A stretch of DNA of 64,000 nucleotides from Pseudisothecium myosuroides (GCA_951799445.1 OX637287.1:53039724-53103723), one strand, 5' to 3'; positions 12,476-26,527 are shown, counted from the first letter of the stretch. A program made the numbers and translations. Notes: generated by a model from the letters alone, not told the origin.

Positions 12476-13841
12476 AGGAATGTCGTAACACAGCAAAGCA
12501 CAAATCCCCCTTTAAGTGTTAATCTAGTGCAAAAACACCTAAGATGACTCGTGTATCGTTCCCACAGGATTTCAACTAGTAGTATCCTCAAAATACCCGG
12601 AACAGGATCCGGAACAGGATCCGGAACACAAAACCAAGGACAAACAAAATCCGGGAATAAAAATGTAGAACTAGACTTTCCGATCTGTATTCGTTTAACT
12701 TTCTCTTGTATCAACTTAGCTCTCAAACATATAACCAATCAACAAGAACCAGGTCTGCATTCCTTCACAATGGTATCAATAACTTAGTATCCCGCTTAGC
12801 TAAACACGGAAACGGAAAGAGTGTCTTGATCCTGTACCTTTCCCGGATCCGGATCTAACAAGCAATGCGAACAAGGGTATAGTTTAACCTCTACATCAGA
12901 GGGTTCCGCTCTTGGACTTAAGGAAGGACACGTAAATCCTACCCTCCACTGGTTTAAAGTGGCTGAAGTTCCACTAAAAGAGAAATAACAAAGAAAACAA
13001 AGAAAACCGAAAGGCAAGTATTTCCTCACAGCTGATCCGGGAAGTTACTCCGGTCAAGAAGGTCACTCAGGAAACCCCTACTATCCCACTTACTACAACG
13101 ACAGACTCTGCCAAAACATAGTTCCCAGAGCAGAGCTAGTACCAACTAACTAAAGGATCCCAACTACTTTCCAGTTCCTATCTTTTGGTAACAGCAAGAC
13201 CTCATCAAACATCGGCTAGCGTTCGTACTTCAACTCGAAGAACTCACCCAACCTAGGAATGGCTATCTCACTTAGAAGACTCCCAAGGAAAATCAGCAGA
13301 TGAAACTACCCCTTAGTATGCTAGTTCTTCATAAACCAACTCCTAATACTCCCAAAACCGGATCCCGACGGGATCCGGGGGTCATCTATTCTTCTCCAAC
13401 ACCTGCAAACCAGCTACCCGCACTACCAATGCTTAACACACTGATGGCATACCAACACAGACTGAGACTTTTCAGACCAGTACTTGCGAAGTGGAAATCT
13501 GAAATCAATTTACAGAGTACTGAAAAATATACATAAGAATACCCGGGGCTTCAAACCAAAATCAGCCCCCTAAATACCAAACACCCAGAGAACCCTAGAG
13601 GCCCCTGGGAATCAAAAGGAAAGGACCAGAGAATGACACCTGTCATTCCCCTTATCCTTCCCACGTTGACTTTCCTACCACACCCCGCCGATCCGCAAAA
13701 TGTGGATCTCAGATCCTAAAAACCCGGAAAGTGAAGTCCAGGTTCATCCAACTAAAAAGCAGCTAACTGACTGCTTCCTACCTATCAAAAACTTGAGTTT
13801 TAATACTAACCATGCTAGGGTCAACTCAAGGAACTACCTAA

Positions 13842-15683
13842 CTACTTCTTCTGCCGCTTCGGAGAAGGTGCCTCCAACTTGACAGCTCTTTTCCGGGTTG
13901 GTTGTTTCCTGCTGGGCGATGGTTTGGGTGGCTTGGGATACTTTCCCTTTGTTGTTGAGGCCGTCTTACCCTTGAACTATGAAGGCGAGATGGTCTCCAT
14001 GTCTGTATCCTCTTCCGATTCAGAGCCCGGATGTGACTCGGACTGGGAACCGGATCCCGACTGGCTGCCCTCCTTGGCTGAGTTACTTGGCGACTCGCCT
14101 TCCTCTGAATGGTAACTCGCAGAAGTCGCCTCCCTCCCTCGTTTTGGTGTTGTCTTCTTCCTCGTGGTGCTGGGCATTGTTGGAGACGGCTTCGAATCCT
14201 TGCTTTGGGGTGTCCCAAGTTCTGATCCGGACTTCCGGGCCTTCTCCTTGGATCCGGATCCATGCCCGGATCCTTCTCCTCCTTCCGACTTCCGCTTAGA
14301 AGTTTCCTTTGCGGGTGTCTTCTCTTCCTTGGGCTTACTCTTCGGCTTCACATTCGCTGGGGGCGACATTGGCACTTTCTTGGAACCCTTGAACAACCCC
14401 GATTCTTGAAGAACATCCCGGATCTCGAACATGAACTTCTCCGTAACATCGGAATACTCAGCCAGAACTTCTACTGACTTGACTGCTGCCTCTGACCCGG
14501 CCTTATGGATCCCCTCATCAAACAATTTGGCCTTGTTAATCACATTTCCTGAATTTGACACAAAAGCCCTAACTCTACGGAGGGTCTCCTTAGCCTCTGG
14601 GGAAAGTTTCTTCCCCTTCTTACTCTCCTCAAGTTCCCGGGTTAGTTCGTGGTTCTGCTCAGTCAACTCCTTAACCCGGGATTCCCACTTCCGGTTCTCT
14701 CTATCCCGGAGTAAATCCTCAATCCTCTCAGCGAGTTCCGATGCGTTTATCCCTCCTAGCAACCCACATGCACTCTTGACTGCTCTTCTCTCCACATCTA
14801 ACTCCTCTCTGAGCCTCTTCAGATCCTCAATGGTCCTATCCAGCGAGTTATCTTGGGGATCTTCCTGTTCCGGGGATTCCTGACTCTCACTCTTGTTCCC
14901 CTTCTTCTTCTCTGAGGCTGGAATCTTCTCTGAGGTTTCCTCTTTTTCTTCTGAGGATTCTCTCTCGGATCCCTCATCTTTCTCTTCCTCTACCTCTTCT
15001 TCTCCCTTTGGAGTGATGTTCAGTTTCATAAACGTGGCGGCAGCCTTATAGGCAGTTCTCTCCGGACCTCTCAAAGTTCCTAAATACTCATAGAGGTGAA
15101 ATATAAACGGCCCTATTGCTGTTGCCTTGGTATTCCCTAAAGATGAAACCATCTTTGTCACTCTCTCCTTAACAATACCAGCCCAGAAAACCTTTCTATC
15201 TCCACTCAATGCCCCAAATATAGTGTTGGCCCAGGTTAAGGTAATCCGGGTTGGCCGTTCCGGGTACAGGATTGGGAGCAGAAATTCTAACACTCTCTTC
15301 TCCCTCTGATCCTTGCAATCTGCTACGGTGTACCCATCATTGCCATGAGGAGCTTCAGAGAACTTACCCTCATGAAACTTGAGCGTCCGGGACGCCATTC
15401 CCTCTCCTGGTCTTGAAAAATCGTATACCTGTTTCCAGGTATCGACAGTCCAACTACTGGGAAGTGCCCAGGAAGTCTTCTCCCATTCGTTCGACTGATC
15501 CCTCGTTAACTCCCGGATCATGTCCTCGTTCCTCAGCTTCTAGGGTCGTTGCAGAAAGTTCATACATCCCATCTGTGCGAGGTCCTCCTCCAACTGCTTC
15601 CGGTAACCTGGATCTTGCGGGATGATTGGGACAATGTTCTTGAACTTCAGGGTAACAGCTCTGCTCCCTTCGCCCTTCACCAT
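13842..15683 (-). CDS. LTR-encoded protein, C/E family, with two in-frame TAG codons
   Basis: The frame of 614 codons runs from ATG 15683 to TAG 13842. It is interrupted by TAG at 15540-15542 (codon 48, where other families have the Trp of an RPW motif) and TAG at 13977-13979. The stretch between (ATG 15521 to 13977) gives 514 residues. The order is: N-terminal domain with PIIP, MGC, VADCK, PILYPERPTRIT, NTIFGAL and FIFHLY motifs; acidic linker; coiled coil with many Glu and Arg; second block containing KLFDEG; Ser/Pro/Lys-rich tail ending PKRQKK, a likely nuclear signal. The element E copy has the same length and both TAGs. I do not know its function. It has no polymerase, protease or zinc knuckle. 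The TAGs may be read through, or translation may start at 15521. Confidence 0.75.
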
Positions 15684-16093
15684 TGCACCCAAACTTCCAC
15701 CAAATATCCTCTAAAATAAACCTCACACAGTCCCTCACTAATGCAAAACTTACAGAGTTTCCGTCCCAGTCCTCGTCCTATCTCTCTCTGTGGTCCGGGA
15801 AACTCGGAGCTCTCTCTCTCCTTGCAACCTGACTCTCCACACAATGATTCCGAGCGCTCCGAGGTCTCCACAATCCTCCAACTGAGAAGTGAGGGAAGAA
15901 AATCCGACCCCTAGGTCTTCTCTCCCGTCCAGCCGCTTTCCAGCCGTTAGGGTTTCCCGTTCCCGTTGAAATCCTGGAAGATTGTGACCGTTAAACGGTC
16001 TTCCTTATCTTCTGGTAGAGCCGTTGGATCGCAGAATTGCCCTAACGGCTTCTTCTGGGATCTCCGGTATCCTCTGGTATCCTCCGGTACATG

Positions 16094-16099
16094 TTTATA
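16094..16099 (-). promoter_or_regulatory. TATA box of LTR C
   Basis: TATAAA on the minus strand, about 258 bases inside the LTR and 410 bases upstream of the LTR protein's first ATG. The E copy has the same box at 43083-43088. Confidence 0.6.
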
Positions 16100-16469
16100 C
16101 CCGGCCCCGGTATATTGAACAAGTCCAGATTCAACCCCCGGTTCCGTATTCGGTTCCGGATATCTCGATAAATCAGGGAATCTAAATTCCCCTTCTTAAC
16201 CTATTTATCTATTTACGATTATCCTATACTGGAGATGTCTTAATTTTGGTAAATCTAATATTTAAGCCTTGTAAAAAGCTAAAAATTTTACCATTTCTCA
16301 CTCCTTCATTCATATTCTTAGCTAACTAACCTTATCCTTACATTTTGTGCTCCCACAAGGAAGACAACCAAAATTGCAACACGTGCAGAATTGATGTAGT
16401 TTGGTTTTTGCTAAAAGGGAAAACATGAGAACCAGCTACAAACATACTTACATACTTGGAAGTGAGGTT

Positions 16470-19400
16470 TCACTTGGCTAATTTGATGTACTTGCCGTCC
16501 CAAAGCGTATTGGACTTGACCACGTCCTTGAGTTTCACCTGGTCAGCATTTTCGTTTGGAAACATAAGTGACACGTGCGACCAGATTGCCTCCTTCACAT
16601 CCACCTTGAACCATAAGGCGGGGATTTCCATGAAATGATAGTCATCTATTCCCCTCAAGCCCGCAATCACACCTGAAGCCACTGCTTGCTTTGAGGACTT
16701 TGGATTCATGAGGAGGACTTGCTGCCCCAACTGGAACTGCGCACAGAAATAGATAGAATGTCACAAAATGGGCCTCCACAAAGAGCCAAAACGATGACCC
16801 CAACGCTGAAAATAATGAAGAGAGCCAGCAACTGCTATAAATGACTACAAAGAAGTCATTGCGAGTCATACTGCAGACATTTTATAGAGCTTCGACATTA
16901 TTAGTGACGACAAATGCAAGAACAATGAATGAATTTAGTCATTTCGACAAATATATTCTCAATATCATTCAGGACTACAGAAGACGGATTGCTTTCGATG
17001 AAGCTGTGAGGTCTTAGTCATCTTCTAGTCATCGAAACTTAGTACAAGTATAGAGCAGCTGCACAAAATTATTTGGAGCCAGAAGTGATATAGCAGTAAA
17101 TATTGCATTGTGACTTGCATCTCACCTTAGAAGGAGCCGTCTTTTTCTCCCCTATTGGTTTTGTTCGGCCACCACGCTTGGCCAAGCTCCTCTGCGCATT
17201 ACAAGTATATGAGTTAGAGTCGTCATTTAAAGCAAGGTGAGGGGACAATTGGCAAAATGAACCATGAGGTCCACAAGTCCCCTCACCTTGCAAGTCGGTC
17301 GCTGTGGTAGTAGAGGCGGTGTGCTCAAGAAGTGGGAGATCAGTTTCCACAAGTGTCTGCACGAAAAAGTTTGTAAATTTAGCAACGTGAGCAGAAGTTG
17401 AAGGTCCGTGCAACGGCGGTAACAACGCTGACTTCAAAAAATCGTAGGGATCCCCCATTTTCTCATGCCACTGCACATAGAAGGAAAATGGAAAAAAACT
17501 TTTGCAAAAAGAGAGCACCTCAACCTACAAGGCATTTCCTCTACTCTTAAACGGCTTGCAATATTTCATGGATATAATGATCTCAATACATGGTCATACA
17601 ACTTCCCCCACTGTATAGGAGGGTTACCTTCACATTGAAGTCTTTAGCATTCCTTGCACGTACAAACGATGAGAGAGCAAAAATGATTTTGAACCTCTAC
17701 CATTGGCAACATTGCTAGCACAATTTTGCACATGTACCTGCTGTTTTACTAACACAGTATGCAACTTCCAGAGTGTGTTGAACATGTATACTGCAATTTT
17801 GACAACCACGCCCCCAGAAGTAGTGTTTGAGAGTTTTCACTTAACATCTTCATCATAGCAGTCTAATGTTGACTTCGTTGTAATGAACTTGTCTTCAGTT
17901 ATGAAGCATGCATTTTACAAATGAAAAAGTATACCACATTCACTATAGCAAGACCCATGACAAAGGCATGAGGGCCATGACTTCTTACCTCCACTCCATC
18001 CTCAGCTACAACTTTTACAAGGGATTTGGGTTGACCCCTCTTCTTTGTTGGAGACGCTAAAAGACGTGCTGGTCTACCTCTCTGTCGTGCTACTTTGGAG
18101 GCTGCCACTAAGCCCACTGCTGCCTCAGTCACTGATGCACTTGGCACTACTTCATTCTTCTTGGTGAGAGTCCTGATCGACTTGCGCACTACCACTGTCT
18201 TCTTTGATGTTGTGGCTTTGCCTTTGCTCTATACAAGGTGCCCCGAAGCAGGCTTCAGCTGCTGAGTGTTCCCCACTTTGACAATTGCTTCTTCTGCTGC
18301 ACCTTCTTCAGAGTCTGATTGCATGCAAATCACCTTCCCCACCTCCGGCCCCTCTTCAGTGCTATTGCTGACCTCCACTACTGGTGTAATTTCCTTGCCC
18401 ATTCGGCCGTCATGAGTAGCACAATCTGTAGACAATAGCCCCGCGGTTTGCACAGAGTTTTTTGCAGTAGAGAACTCCGTCACCTTCTTCAATGGATTGC
18501 CCTTCTGCTCCTTCTCCTGTACATGCTACAATTTGACCATGATTGATGTGTCCTCGACGGCTGATGCCGTCACCACCTCCGGGGCATCATGTCCTTCACT
18601 TTCTTCAGTGTGACTTCGTGCAGGTTGAGAATCTTTGGGCTTCACAAATTTGGGGATGGGTAGCACTCCCATGACTTGCACAGTTGAAGGTAACTTGATG
18701 GATGGTTGCATTGTAGACTTCCAAGGGCCGTTGTTGCCTTCTTCATTTCCACCTAATTTGTCCACGTACAAGGACAGCATGGACCTCACCTCCTGTAAAG
18801 CATCATTCATCTCCGATTGGGTGACAAGCATTTCACGGAACTTGCCATCCCTGTCATTTTCTCGGCTTTCTAAAGCGCAGATTCTTGCTTTAGACGCAAT
18901 AGTCAAACCCTACAAAAAGCGCCCCACAGACAATAGTCACTTTTTCTTTAATACTCAGAGCACTCAGTTATTTGTCCATGGATATGGAAATCTGGCAAAC
19001 ATGTGACTGGCCAGTATTAAATAAATGACTACATCACTTACAAGTAAATACTGAATGATTGCAAATTACTCATGAATGACTGCAAGTACTAGTAGTGCTT
19101 ACAGATATCCTTATGCAATCAATGAATGCGTCCTCAGTGAATAACTACCTAGGACCAGAGATGTGAACTATAGACAAAGACAGTACCTACTCAATGACTG
19201 CGTGTAAAATAAATTACTACAATTGCACTATGAAGGAGTCCACAATGCTTAATCAAAGAAATCATGGACATTGCGTTTGTTGTATGCATGCATAGTCTAC
19301 GTTTCTACGAATGACAAGAAATATTCTTTAGGACATCACACGTGTGCTACGTATTCCAAAATTCTACAACCCCCTCTGCAATTAATGTCATGGCAATGGT

Positions 19401-20516
19401 GAACTAAAATTGAAGAAGTGCTGCCCATGTTTCCATACCGATGCAAGAGGTCCACCACCATTGGACTGCTGTACGCCAAGTGCCACTTCAGTGACAGCCG
19501 CACTGACTTGCTGTGCTTGGATCTGCACTTGACACACACAATTTACTGTGAAGAAGCGTGTATACACAATACGCCATAGCAAGTGCCAAGCTCAATCACA
19601 CCTTATGGAACATGAGTGCAAGAAATCAAAGTTGGGAAACTACCAATGCTGCCTCCTTTCCGGCCTTCCCCTTCCTTCTCGTACTCGTGTAATTCTTCAC
19701 ATGCGCACGAGCAATCACCATTTTGGCCGCCTTCTCCTCCTGCTCTTTCTTTTTCCTATATGTCATCAGCTTCGTCCATTGGTCTGGGTTCACATGTGCA
19801 GGGCATTCTACTTTGCCAGCACCAAACTTAATCTTCAGCCTTGACCTCTCAGCCCTCATCCATCGTTTGATAGCATTTCGAAATCCCTGCATGCTCATTG
19901 GATATCCAACGTAATCGAATTCAGCATTCAATGTGCGTCGAAGTAAATCAATAGCCTTTGACTTCTGGCCCTCCCACTGCAGCACACTAAGATCCAATAT
20001 GCGTGGAACATAAATGCGGACATTATCATCCCACGCATTTTTTCCGTCACAGCCATTGTCAATATCGCCACCTGTAAGGATCCGCAGCTGGTGCGGTTTG
20101 ATGCCGACCGTGCTTCTGTCAACACTTTCTTTGTCGTACGCTCGACGCTTCCACCTTCGCAAATCTCTACTTGCACTTTCCAGAGAGCACATCTCCTGAG
20201 GCTGAGATGGTACATCCCAAGGTCCACCATACGGAGTGGAGCCAGACGGACCACCATATGGGCCGGATGCAGACGGCCCCCCCATCATCCATGGCGATGG
20301 TTGCATGTGCTGCGGTGGCATCCACCCTGACTGCATCCATTGCCAAGGTGTACCATAGCCCCCAGACTGCGAACGCGATGCTTCATGTCGGGGTGCACCT
20401 CCTACAACCGGCTGTGGTGGAACAGCAAGATCCATCCTCTTTCGCTTTGTCTTTGTAGAACGGTCCACCAAGTCTGCATCTGAGAGATTGTCCAGTTTTC
20501 CACTACTTGCATACAC
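16470..20516 (-). CDS. CACTA accessory gene, multi-exon (Transposase_24 plus C-terminal plant CACTA domain)
   Basis: Exons I can support: about 20516-19640 (donor GTAGTT), about 19526-19443 (donor GTATGG), 18910-17988 (acceptor TTTTTGTAG, donor GTAAGA), 17470-17287 (acceptor CTATGTGCAG, donor GTGAGG), 17192-17127 (acceptor GCGCAG, donor GTGAGA) and 16736-16470 (acceptor CTGTGCGCAG). The first exon has a Pro/Gly/Met-rich N-terminus and then a Transposase_24-like region with CPAHVNPDQWTKLMTYR. The middle is coiled coil and acidic, with Lys-rich RGRPARL basic patches. The last exon has the layout of the C-terminal domain (DUF8039-like) of plant Ptta proteins. Two in-frame TAGs (18526-18528 and 18229-18231) lie inside the third exon, at positions where Gln would fit. 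Its role would be binding transposon ends alongside TNP2. Solo LTR C sits about 110 bases beyond its 3' end. Confidence 0.55.
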
Positions 20517-23500
20517 ATAGAAATCACAGCAACCTCAGAAACTCTAGAGAATTAAATCGCTTGGAATTGCATTTCAAAACTAAGTAGCTGGAATTGTGAA
20601 TGACGCAATCAAAGTGGAAAACAAAGTGATGGGAGAAAAACGGCAGTATTGCTGAAAAGGACATGAGAATCGCATCCCTCCACTGACACATACATTCTTC
20701 AGGAAGCCACAACACAACAAGTACTAACTGCCCTTGCAATAAACTCTTGTGTGCCATAGCTATGAAGTACAAATCAAAGGAATTTCAGCATAGCTATGTA
20801 CTCTGCAATGACCACAACATATGAGCTCAGTAACAACAACAACTTCGACCTAGTCTTTTCCTGAGTCACTGCTTGTTCTCACAAACGTCAATTCTGTAGA
20901 GCACATCTGCACTTGCAACTACAAGGAACACACAGGAATCATACAATACTTCTCCATCATTAGTAAGCTTTTTAGTACAGCCATCTGCAGCAGCCTCATG
21001 AATAGCAAACTGCAAAATACATACATCAAAACAAATGACTGGACACGACCATCACAACCTCAGAACACAGCTTAACTGGGACTCTCTCAAGAAATGACTG
21101 CTCATTGTACCGAGGAAATCTGAACATGATAACATGGCCCCCTACCAACCAATGACCTTAGTAAACATATGATGCAATCATGGTACAGAACTGTGCAAGG
21201 CCTTCTGCAATTGCTATTTCAGAGATGGTTCACACTACAAGAAGGGAATGCTTGCGTGCTGTCGGTCAAAACCATTTGTGACGCCCTTCCGCCATACCCA
21301 AGTCATACATGAGTCACTTTCTCATGGCATATACACGGAAATCCTCTTAATCCAGTCAAATCATCCACAATATACATGACAAAGACATACAGTAACTACT
21401 ACGCAATACTTCACTTCTATATTCTATGGAAACTTCACTTATTAGTACACATCGTGGTTCACGTTAGCACAATTCAGTCACTCAGTCATTATTAATTGGC
21501 TTCGGAGCAGCAATCCCCTCTATTTCCAACAAAGTTCACAACATATGACAAGAGAGTTCCAAACGTCTACTTCCTCCATTCAGGCTATGTTTTAGAAGAA
21601 TGGTCCAGAGATAATGCAAACACAGCGGGCTGACCTTGCTCTTCCTTAGAATCCTGAAGACAATCTACACATGAGCATGACAGTAATAACAGACATCTCA
21701 TTGAAACAGCAAATCCCGTACCAACCACCATTCTTGAAGCACTACTTGGGCACACTGGCTGTCAGTAGGAGAACTCGACGGAAACATAGAAAACGCCATG
21801 TCAACACGGTGAAAACATGAAATGAATAACATAATACTCTGACAACATTCACAATGGAAGAGAGAGTACTGAAATTTTATAGGTCTCTCATCAACTACTG
21901 AAATTCAAAGAATGAAGGATCTGCAAGCAACGACAGCATCAAACACGCCACATGCACAAAACCGTGACATTCTTGAGTAGGAAACATAGTTCATCATAGG
22001 AAAACATTTCAGATTTTCTGACCACCTCGACGGTCAGTCATAAAAATCTTAGAATTAGTTGCTGACAAGGACGTCTCTTTCTCTACCTCTATGATTGCAC
22101 TCGTGATTGGCAGAAGATTGATCTCCTTGGGTCACATCTTGGCAAGAGGGTGCCGGGATAAGGGCAGTCGGTCTTGAATTGCAGCGGCTTGGTAGGAAAA
22201 GCCTTCCCTGTGTTTTTGATGATGAGAATAGCAAATTGTATGCACAGTCAGCACAAGGAATTCAAAGAGAAGAGCAAGACAAGGAGATTCAACAGAAGAA
22301 AAAACATTAAAGCAATGGAGTGAGCATCGGGGTAACCAAAAAAACCCTACAACAAGAGTGGGGTGTGTGGGTTTCCTAGACACAGTCATTCCTGCCGATT
22401 CCATGAAAATCGGCAGCTTGAAACTCAGTTCAGCAGTCCTGCAGGATCCACAGTCTCCGAAGTGGGAAAGTACCAGAAGTACCTCGAATCGCAGGGTGTG
22501 CTACATTTAGAAGCACACAATTTGTGAAAGCGGGTTTCGTAATGGATCTCTGAGTAGGGTTTTCACTTACAAGTGCACATTCTCTAACTGTTCCTCGATA
22601 TGATTCCAAGCAATTTCTTGCACTACAGACCACAGCAGCGGCTGTCACGTACTAAATGTAATGCTATTGGAAAGAGGCGGCCAAAAATACGTTAACAAAT
22701 TCAAGCACTTAGATGATTACATTCAAAATTTGCCAACAAGAGCAACTCCCAGATCAATCATGGAAAGATACTGCTTTGATGAACTCATCAACTTCTGCTT
22801 GGGATTTGGCGGTCCAGAGTAATCAGAGCCTTCGGAGTCCATTTGCGAGATTAAAAATCTTCATAAAATTCTGAGCTACGTCAATCTGGAGAATCTCCTG
22901 GTTGGTGCGGGAACGTATCCGAACCCTAAACGACAATCCCCTACACATCCTCGACATGGGAAGGGCTTGAGACACACATCTAGGACGTACGTTTCACACA
23001 GATGTTCATTCTTTGATTAGCTAGTCAGTTCCAGTCAAAGTACTTACTAGCGCTCATCAGTACTTTGCACTCTACTGTGATGAAACCGATTCAAGCAGAT
23101 GCCATTCTGGTCGATTCCCTGGCATGGAGAGGCACTACTCATCACTCGACCATATTAGCTACAAAATTTCACTTCGCTGCTTCCCTTGAAGGCAATGAAA
23201 GAAGGAAACCACGTGCATGTGAAGGAAGAATGGGATAATGCAGACATGCAAGTGACGGAATGAAAGAAAAACCCACCATTCATAGGAAGCTCATCTCCAC
23301 TGTGGAGGCAAGCCCATGCACAGAACGCAATTGCTCTACAGTCACAATCCTGTCACTGAGTACAGGATCTACTGGCGACATCAAGAAACGAAGAAGACGT
23401 CTTGAAATTCTGGGACTGCAGCTGGTTTACCATACAGCGCTCATACTAACAACTACGGACAGCAAGCAAACGGTCTTTGTAGAGAAAAACCCAAAAACTA

Positions 23501-24930
23501 AGGTACATCACTTAGAACGTGGAGAGCGAACCTATGTGGGGAAGGTCGTCGTCCGACCTTGTGTCATCTGAGCCTGAATTCATGCTCATGTTGCGCTTCT
23601 CGGAAGCGTTCCACGCTGCAGGAGTTGCGCTACCTCTCCTGTCCCTCTCCTTCCGTTGAATTCACAAGCTCCTCCGTGGCGCTTCTAGCGCAGTTGCTAC
23701 CACAATCTTATGCACTAACTTCTGGTTCACCGTTTCCTTTGAATGCTTGTCCCTCAACGTTGCCAAAGACGGAAAGCTGCAGAGCAATCGCAGCAACTCT
23801 AGTGAAAAGCGAGGTACAGGGGAGAGTCTCAGCATCAAGCAACGGCCACCTCGACAAAAAGCACCGTTGTTTGCAATTCGGTCGACGTAGGGTTTGGAGA
23901 AGGCGCCATCTTCTTCATCTTCGCATTGAACATACCACCGCCACGTGGTAGTGATGGAGGCGGCAGCTTTTAATGAGGCAGTGCCTGACTCTTACAAATG
24001 ACTGGAACATAACTGCGGTCTTGCCCATCTCTATGGAAATGACTACTAAGACACAAATATATAACTGCAAAATCACTTCTTGGCAACGTGGTAGAGGTCT
24101 ACACCTAGAATACGATTTTCAAGAGAAGCCTACGGCGACGCCACTTCCAGGAGTAGCCACTTCAAGGATAAACGAAGTGCATCTCGAAGGCATGGGTGCA
24201 AGGGACTTACAGACCAGCAGCAACTAGTTGGAGGGGCTTCAAGTGTTTTGCCAGCTCTTGCACACGGGCATCACACGATCTTTCGTATGCTGTCTTGTTC
24301 TCTCCACTGTATATCGTCATATTAGGCAAGAAAGTCTCCGGAGCGACTGTGGATGGACACTGGAGGTCAGAGCTTCAAAAGTTCATGCAACAAGTGCAAA
24401 TCGTGAGGAGGTCAGCAGATAGAGGGCGCTGCACAGCATATGCGCATACAGTCAAGCAAGCATTACAGGTAAGACACTAGGAAAGGAATAGAAGCTGAAT
24501 TCTTTTTTTCCTTGCATATATAGATGGTTTGTTGAACACAGAAGTTCGTGCATTAATTGCACAGACAAAATTGTGGGCGGAATAGGGCCTATACTGTACA
24601 GTCATGATTGATTAGAATGTCTAGGTGTAGAAGAGGGGAGGTGGACCCCATAGGTTGGACATGAAAAAAGGCTGTACACCTCTGCATGTACTTGAATGGC
24701 AGCGTATGGCTCCATTACAGGAGTAGTAGTGAGCATTTGGGAAGAAAAATTTCTGAATGTTGAGGGCATAAAATGATTTGGTGACCCAAGAGTGCGTCAC
24801 AAATATGACTACTTCTTCGTCATTTGTAGTTGCACAATAGTGACGTTGAAGTTGTTTATCAGTGTTGAGGTCACTAAATGATTGAATGGCCCCAAGTATT
24901 TGCGAATTCGAGTACACAAGGCCTACTAGT
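20517..24930. other. Interior of CACTA element, no coding region recognised
   Basis: This 4.4 kb stretch has only short open frames on both strands and no domain that I can name. Scattered TGACTG-type motifs (21030-21110, 23990-24050, 24745-24880) tie it to the CACTA element. It lies upstream of the leftward accessory gene, so its promoter is expected near 20520-21000. Confidence 0.45.
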
Positions 24931-25002
24931 TGTGGGCGCTAGATTACCCACCCTTGGTAATAGAGCGAACACCGACCAGGTTCTATGCCTTTATCCACTT
25001 TT

Positions 25003-25074
25003 TTAATATATAAGGGTGTTGTGAGCGCGGTCCACTGTGCCTTCCAAGCAATGGATCTTTTTTGCTAACGTTTC
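25003..25074 (-). CDS. Candidate second coding exon of LTR G small protein
   Basis: Behind an acceptor (CCTTAG, 25080-25075) the phase-0 frame reads 23 codons to TAA 25003-25005 and contains KKIHCLEGTVD. H has the same frame, length and stop (61229-61300), and F has a shorter homologous exon. A hairpin also overlaps the frame. Confidence 0.3.
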   Translation of the reverse strand, partial: ETLAKKIHCLEGTVDRAHNTLIY

Positions 25075-25379
25075 CTAAGGGTCGTGGATGGCAGCAAATA
25101 ATTAGTAATGCATGTAGTAACTCAGAAGTTAACTGCGATGTTCAGAGTGATGGTGAAATCCTGACTCTCTAACTATCTATCCTATGTCGAGGGTAGACTG
25201 GGTAGTTGGCGTCATTTCTAACGTCCCTAACTACGTAAAAAAGGGAACCCCTATGTTCCTTCCATGAACCTCTAAGACTATCGTGGGGTTTTAAGACTCC
25301 ACCTAGAAGTTCTACTTCTAAAGACTAATTCTAAAGTTCAACTCTTACTCTAATTTCCGACCTCTAAATGAAACTCTAG

Positions 25380-26200
25380 ATTTTTACTCTTAATTTAACT
25401 CTGAAATTTATCCTCGGAATTTAACTCTAGGTTTAACTTTTAACTCTAAGTTTTTACTCCTCTATTCTATTCTAAATTTACCCTTCTACATTTAACTCTA
25501 CGGTTTTGACTTTTAACTCTAGGGTTTTACTTCTAAATCAATTTCAACTCCTAACTTCCAAGTTTTAACCTTCTAGGGTAATTCTAAATTTCACTTTTAA
25601 TTCTATGTTCTTATTTCTAAACTACTCTAAGATTTACCCTCTAAAGTTAACTCTAACTTTTCACTTTTTATTGTAGATTTTTACTCCTAATTTAACTCTA
25701 GGTTTTTGACTTTGAACTCTAAATTTTTACTTCTAAAATTAGTTCCCAATCTTAACCTCCAGGTTTAACTCTACGTTTTTACTTTGACTCTAGATTTTTC
25801 TACTTCCGACTAACTCTAAAATTTAACTTCTACCTCTAAGTTTTAACTTCTACTTTTAGCTTTTGACTCTAACCTTTTACTCCCCAATTGACTCTAAAAT
25901 TTAACCTTTAAATTTAATCTAAACTTTTGACTTTTGACTTTTGACTTCTACTTCCAAATTTAATCCTATCGTTTTAATCCTGGATTAACTCTAAATGTTA
26001 CCCTCCTAAATTTAATTCCAACTTTTAACTCTAGGGTTTTGACTTCTAATTTTAACTCTATTCCTAACTCAACAATCTACTTTCTAAGTGGATTCAACTT
26101 TTGATTTCTATTTCCTACTCTACTTTTTACCTCCCAAAGTTAACTCCAAATTTCGACTTTTGAATTTTACTTCCCTAATTAAATCTTAATTTAACTCTAG
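25380..26200. repeat. Degenerate AACTCTA-rich array in LTR G
   Basis: Many imperfect copies of TTTAACTCTAA and TTTTTACTCCTAAA-like words, matching the unit of the regular 71-bp array in H (61640-62340) but without clear periodicity. It lies inside the intron predicted between the two small exons. Confidence 0.7.
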
Positions 26201-26527
26201 GTTTTTAAACCGCTATTTGATCTTTAATTTTAATCCTAAATCCTCCTTCTAATCTAATCCTAATTTCCGTCCATGGTTCCTTGTGGTTCAAATTTAATTA
26301 AAATTCCTCCGTTCTACCCCCTACCGCTTAACTTAGCCTAACGCGGTCAGTTTACGGTCAAATCTTAATTATAAGATGTTTCCGGAAACCTCTATTCCTA
26401 ATCTATCAACTTTTGAATCTAAACTTCTAATTTACACTAATCTCGGATGCTAATCACGCTCTAAGGGCTGATTAGGAAAATAAATGCTAATTAGGGAGAA
26501 ACATCAAAGATTAAATCAAAAACTCAC

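Larger units (their letters stand above)
12481..16357 (-). mobile_element. Solo LTR C, 3.9 kb, carrying a full-length LTR gene
   Basis: On the minus strand the unit starts TGTGGGAGCAC and ends TTACGACA. It is flanked by the exact 5-bp duplication AGGAA at 12476-12480 and 16358-16362. At 3877 bp with no internal domain, it is a solo LTR. It is the same family as the 5' LTR of element E (42825-46689) and very close to it: the LTR proteins have the same number of codons and very few differences, so C is recent. It contains a TATA box (16094-16099), the LTR protein gene (13842-15683) and the conserved TCGTTGTAGTA motif (13091-13101, minus). Confidence 0.94.

Noticed and set aside
15454..15738. 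Open frames at the 5' side of the LTR C gene (15454-15738 and, in E, 43444-43728)
   Set aside because: The conserved family motifs (PIIP, MGC) lie in the frame from ATG 15683, not in these overlapping frames.
21232..21250. CACTACAAGAAGGGAATG looks like a CACTA terminal repeat
   Set aside because: No subterminal motif array and no partner on the opposite strand; a short match to a common plant terminus can occur by chance.
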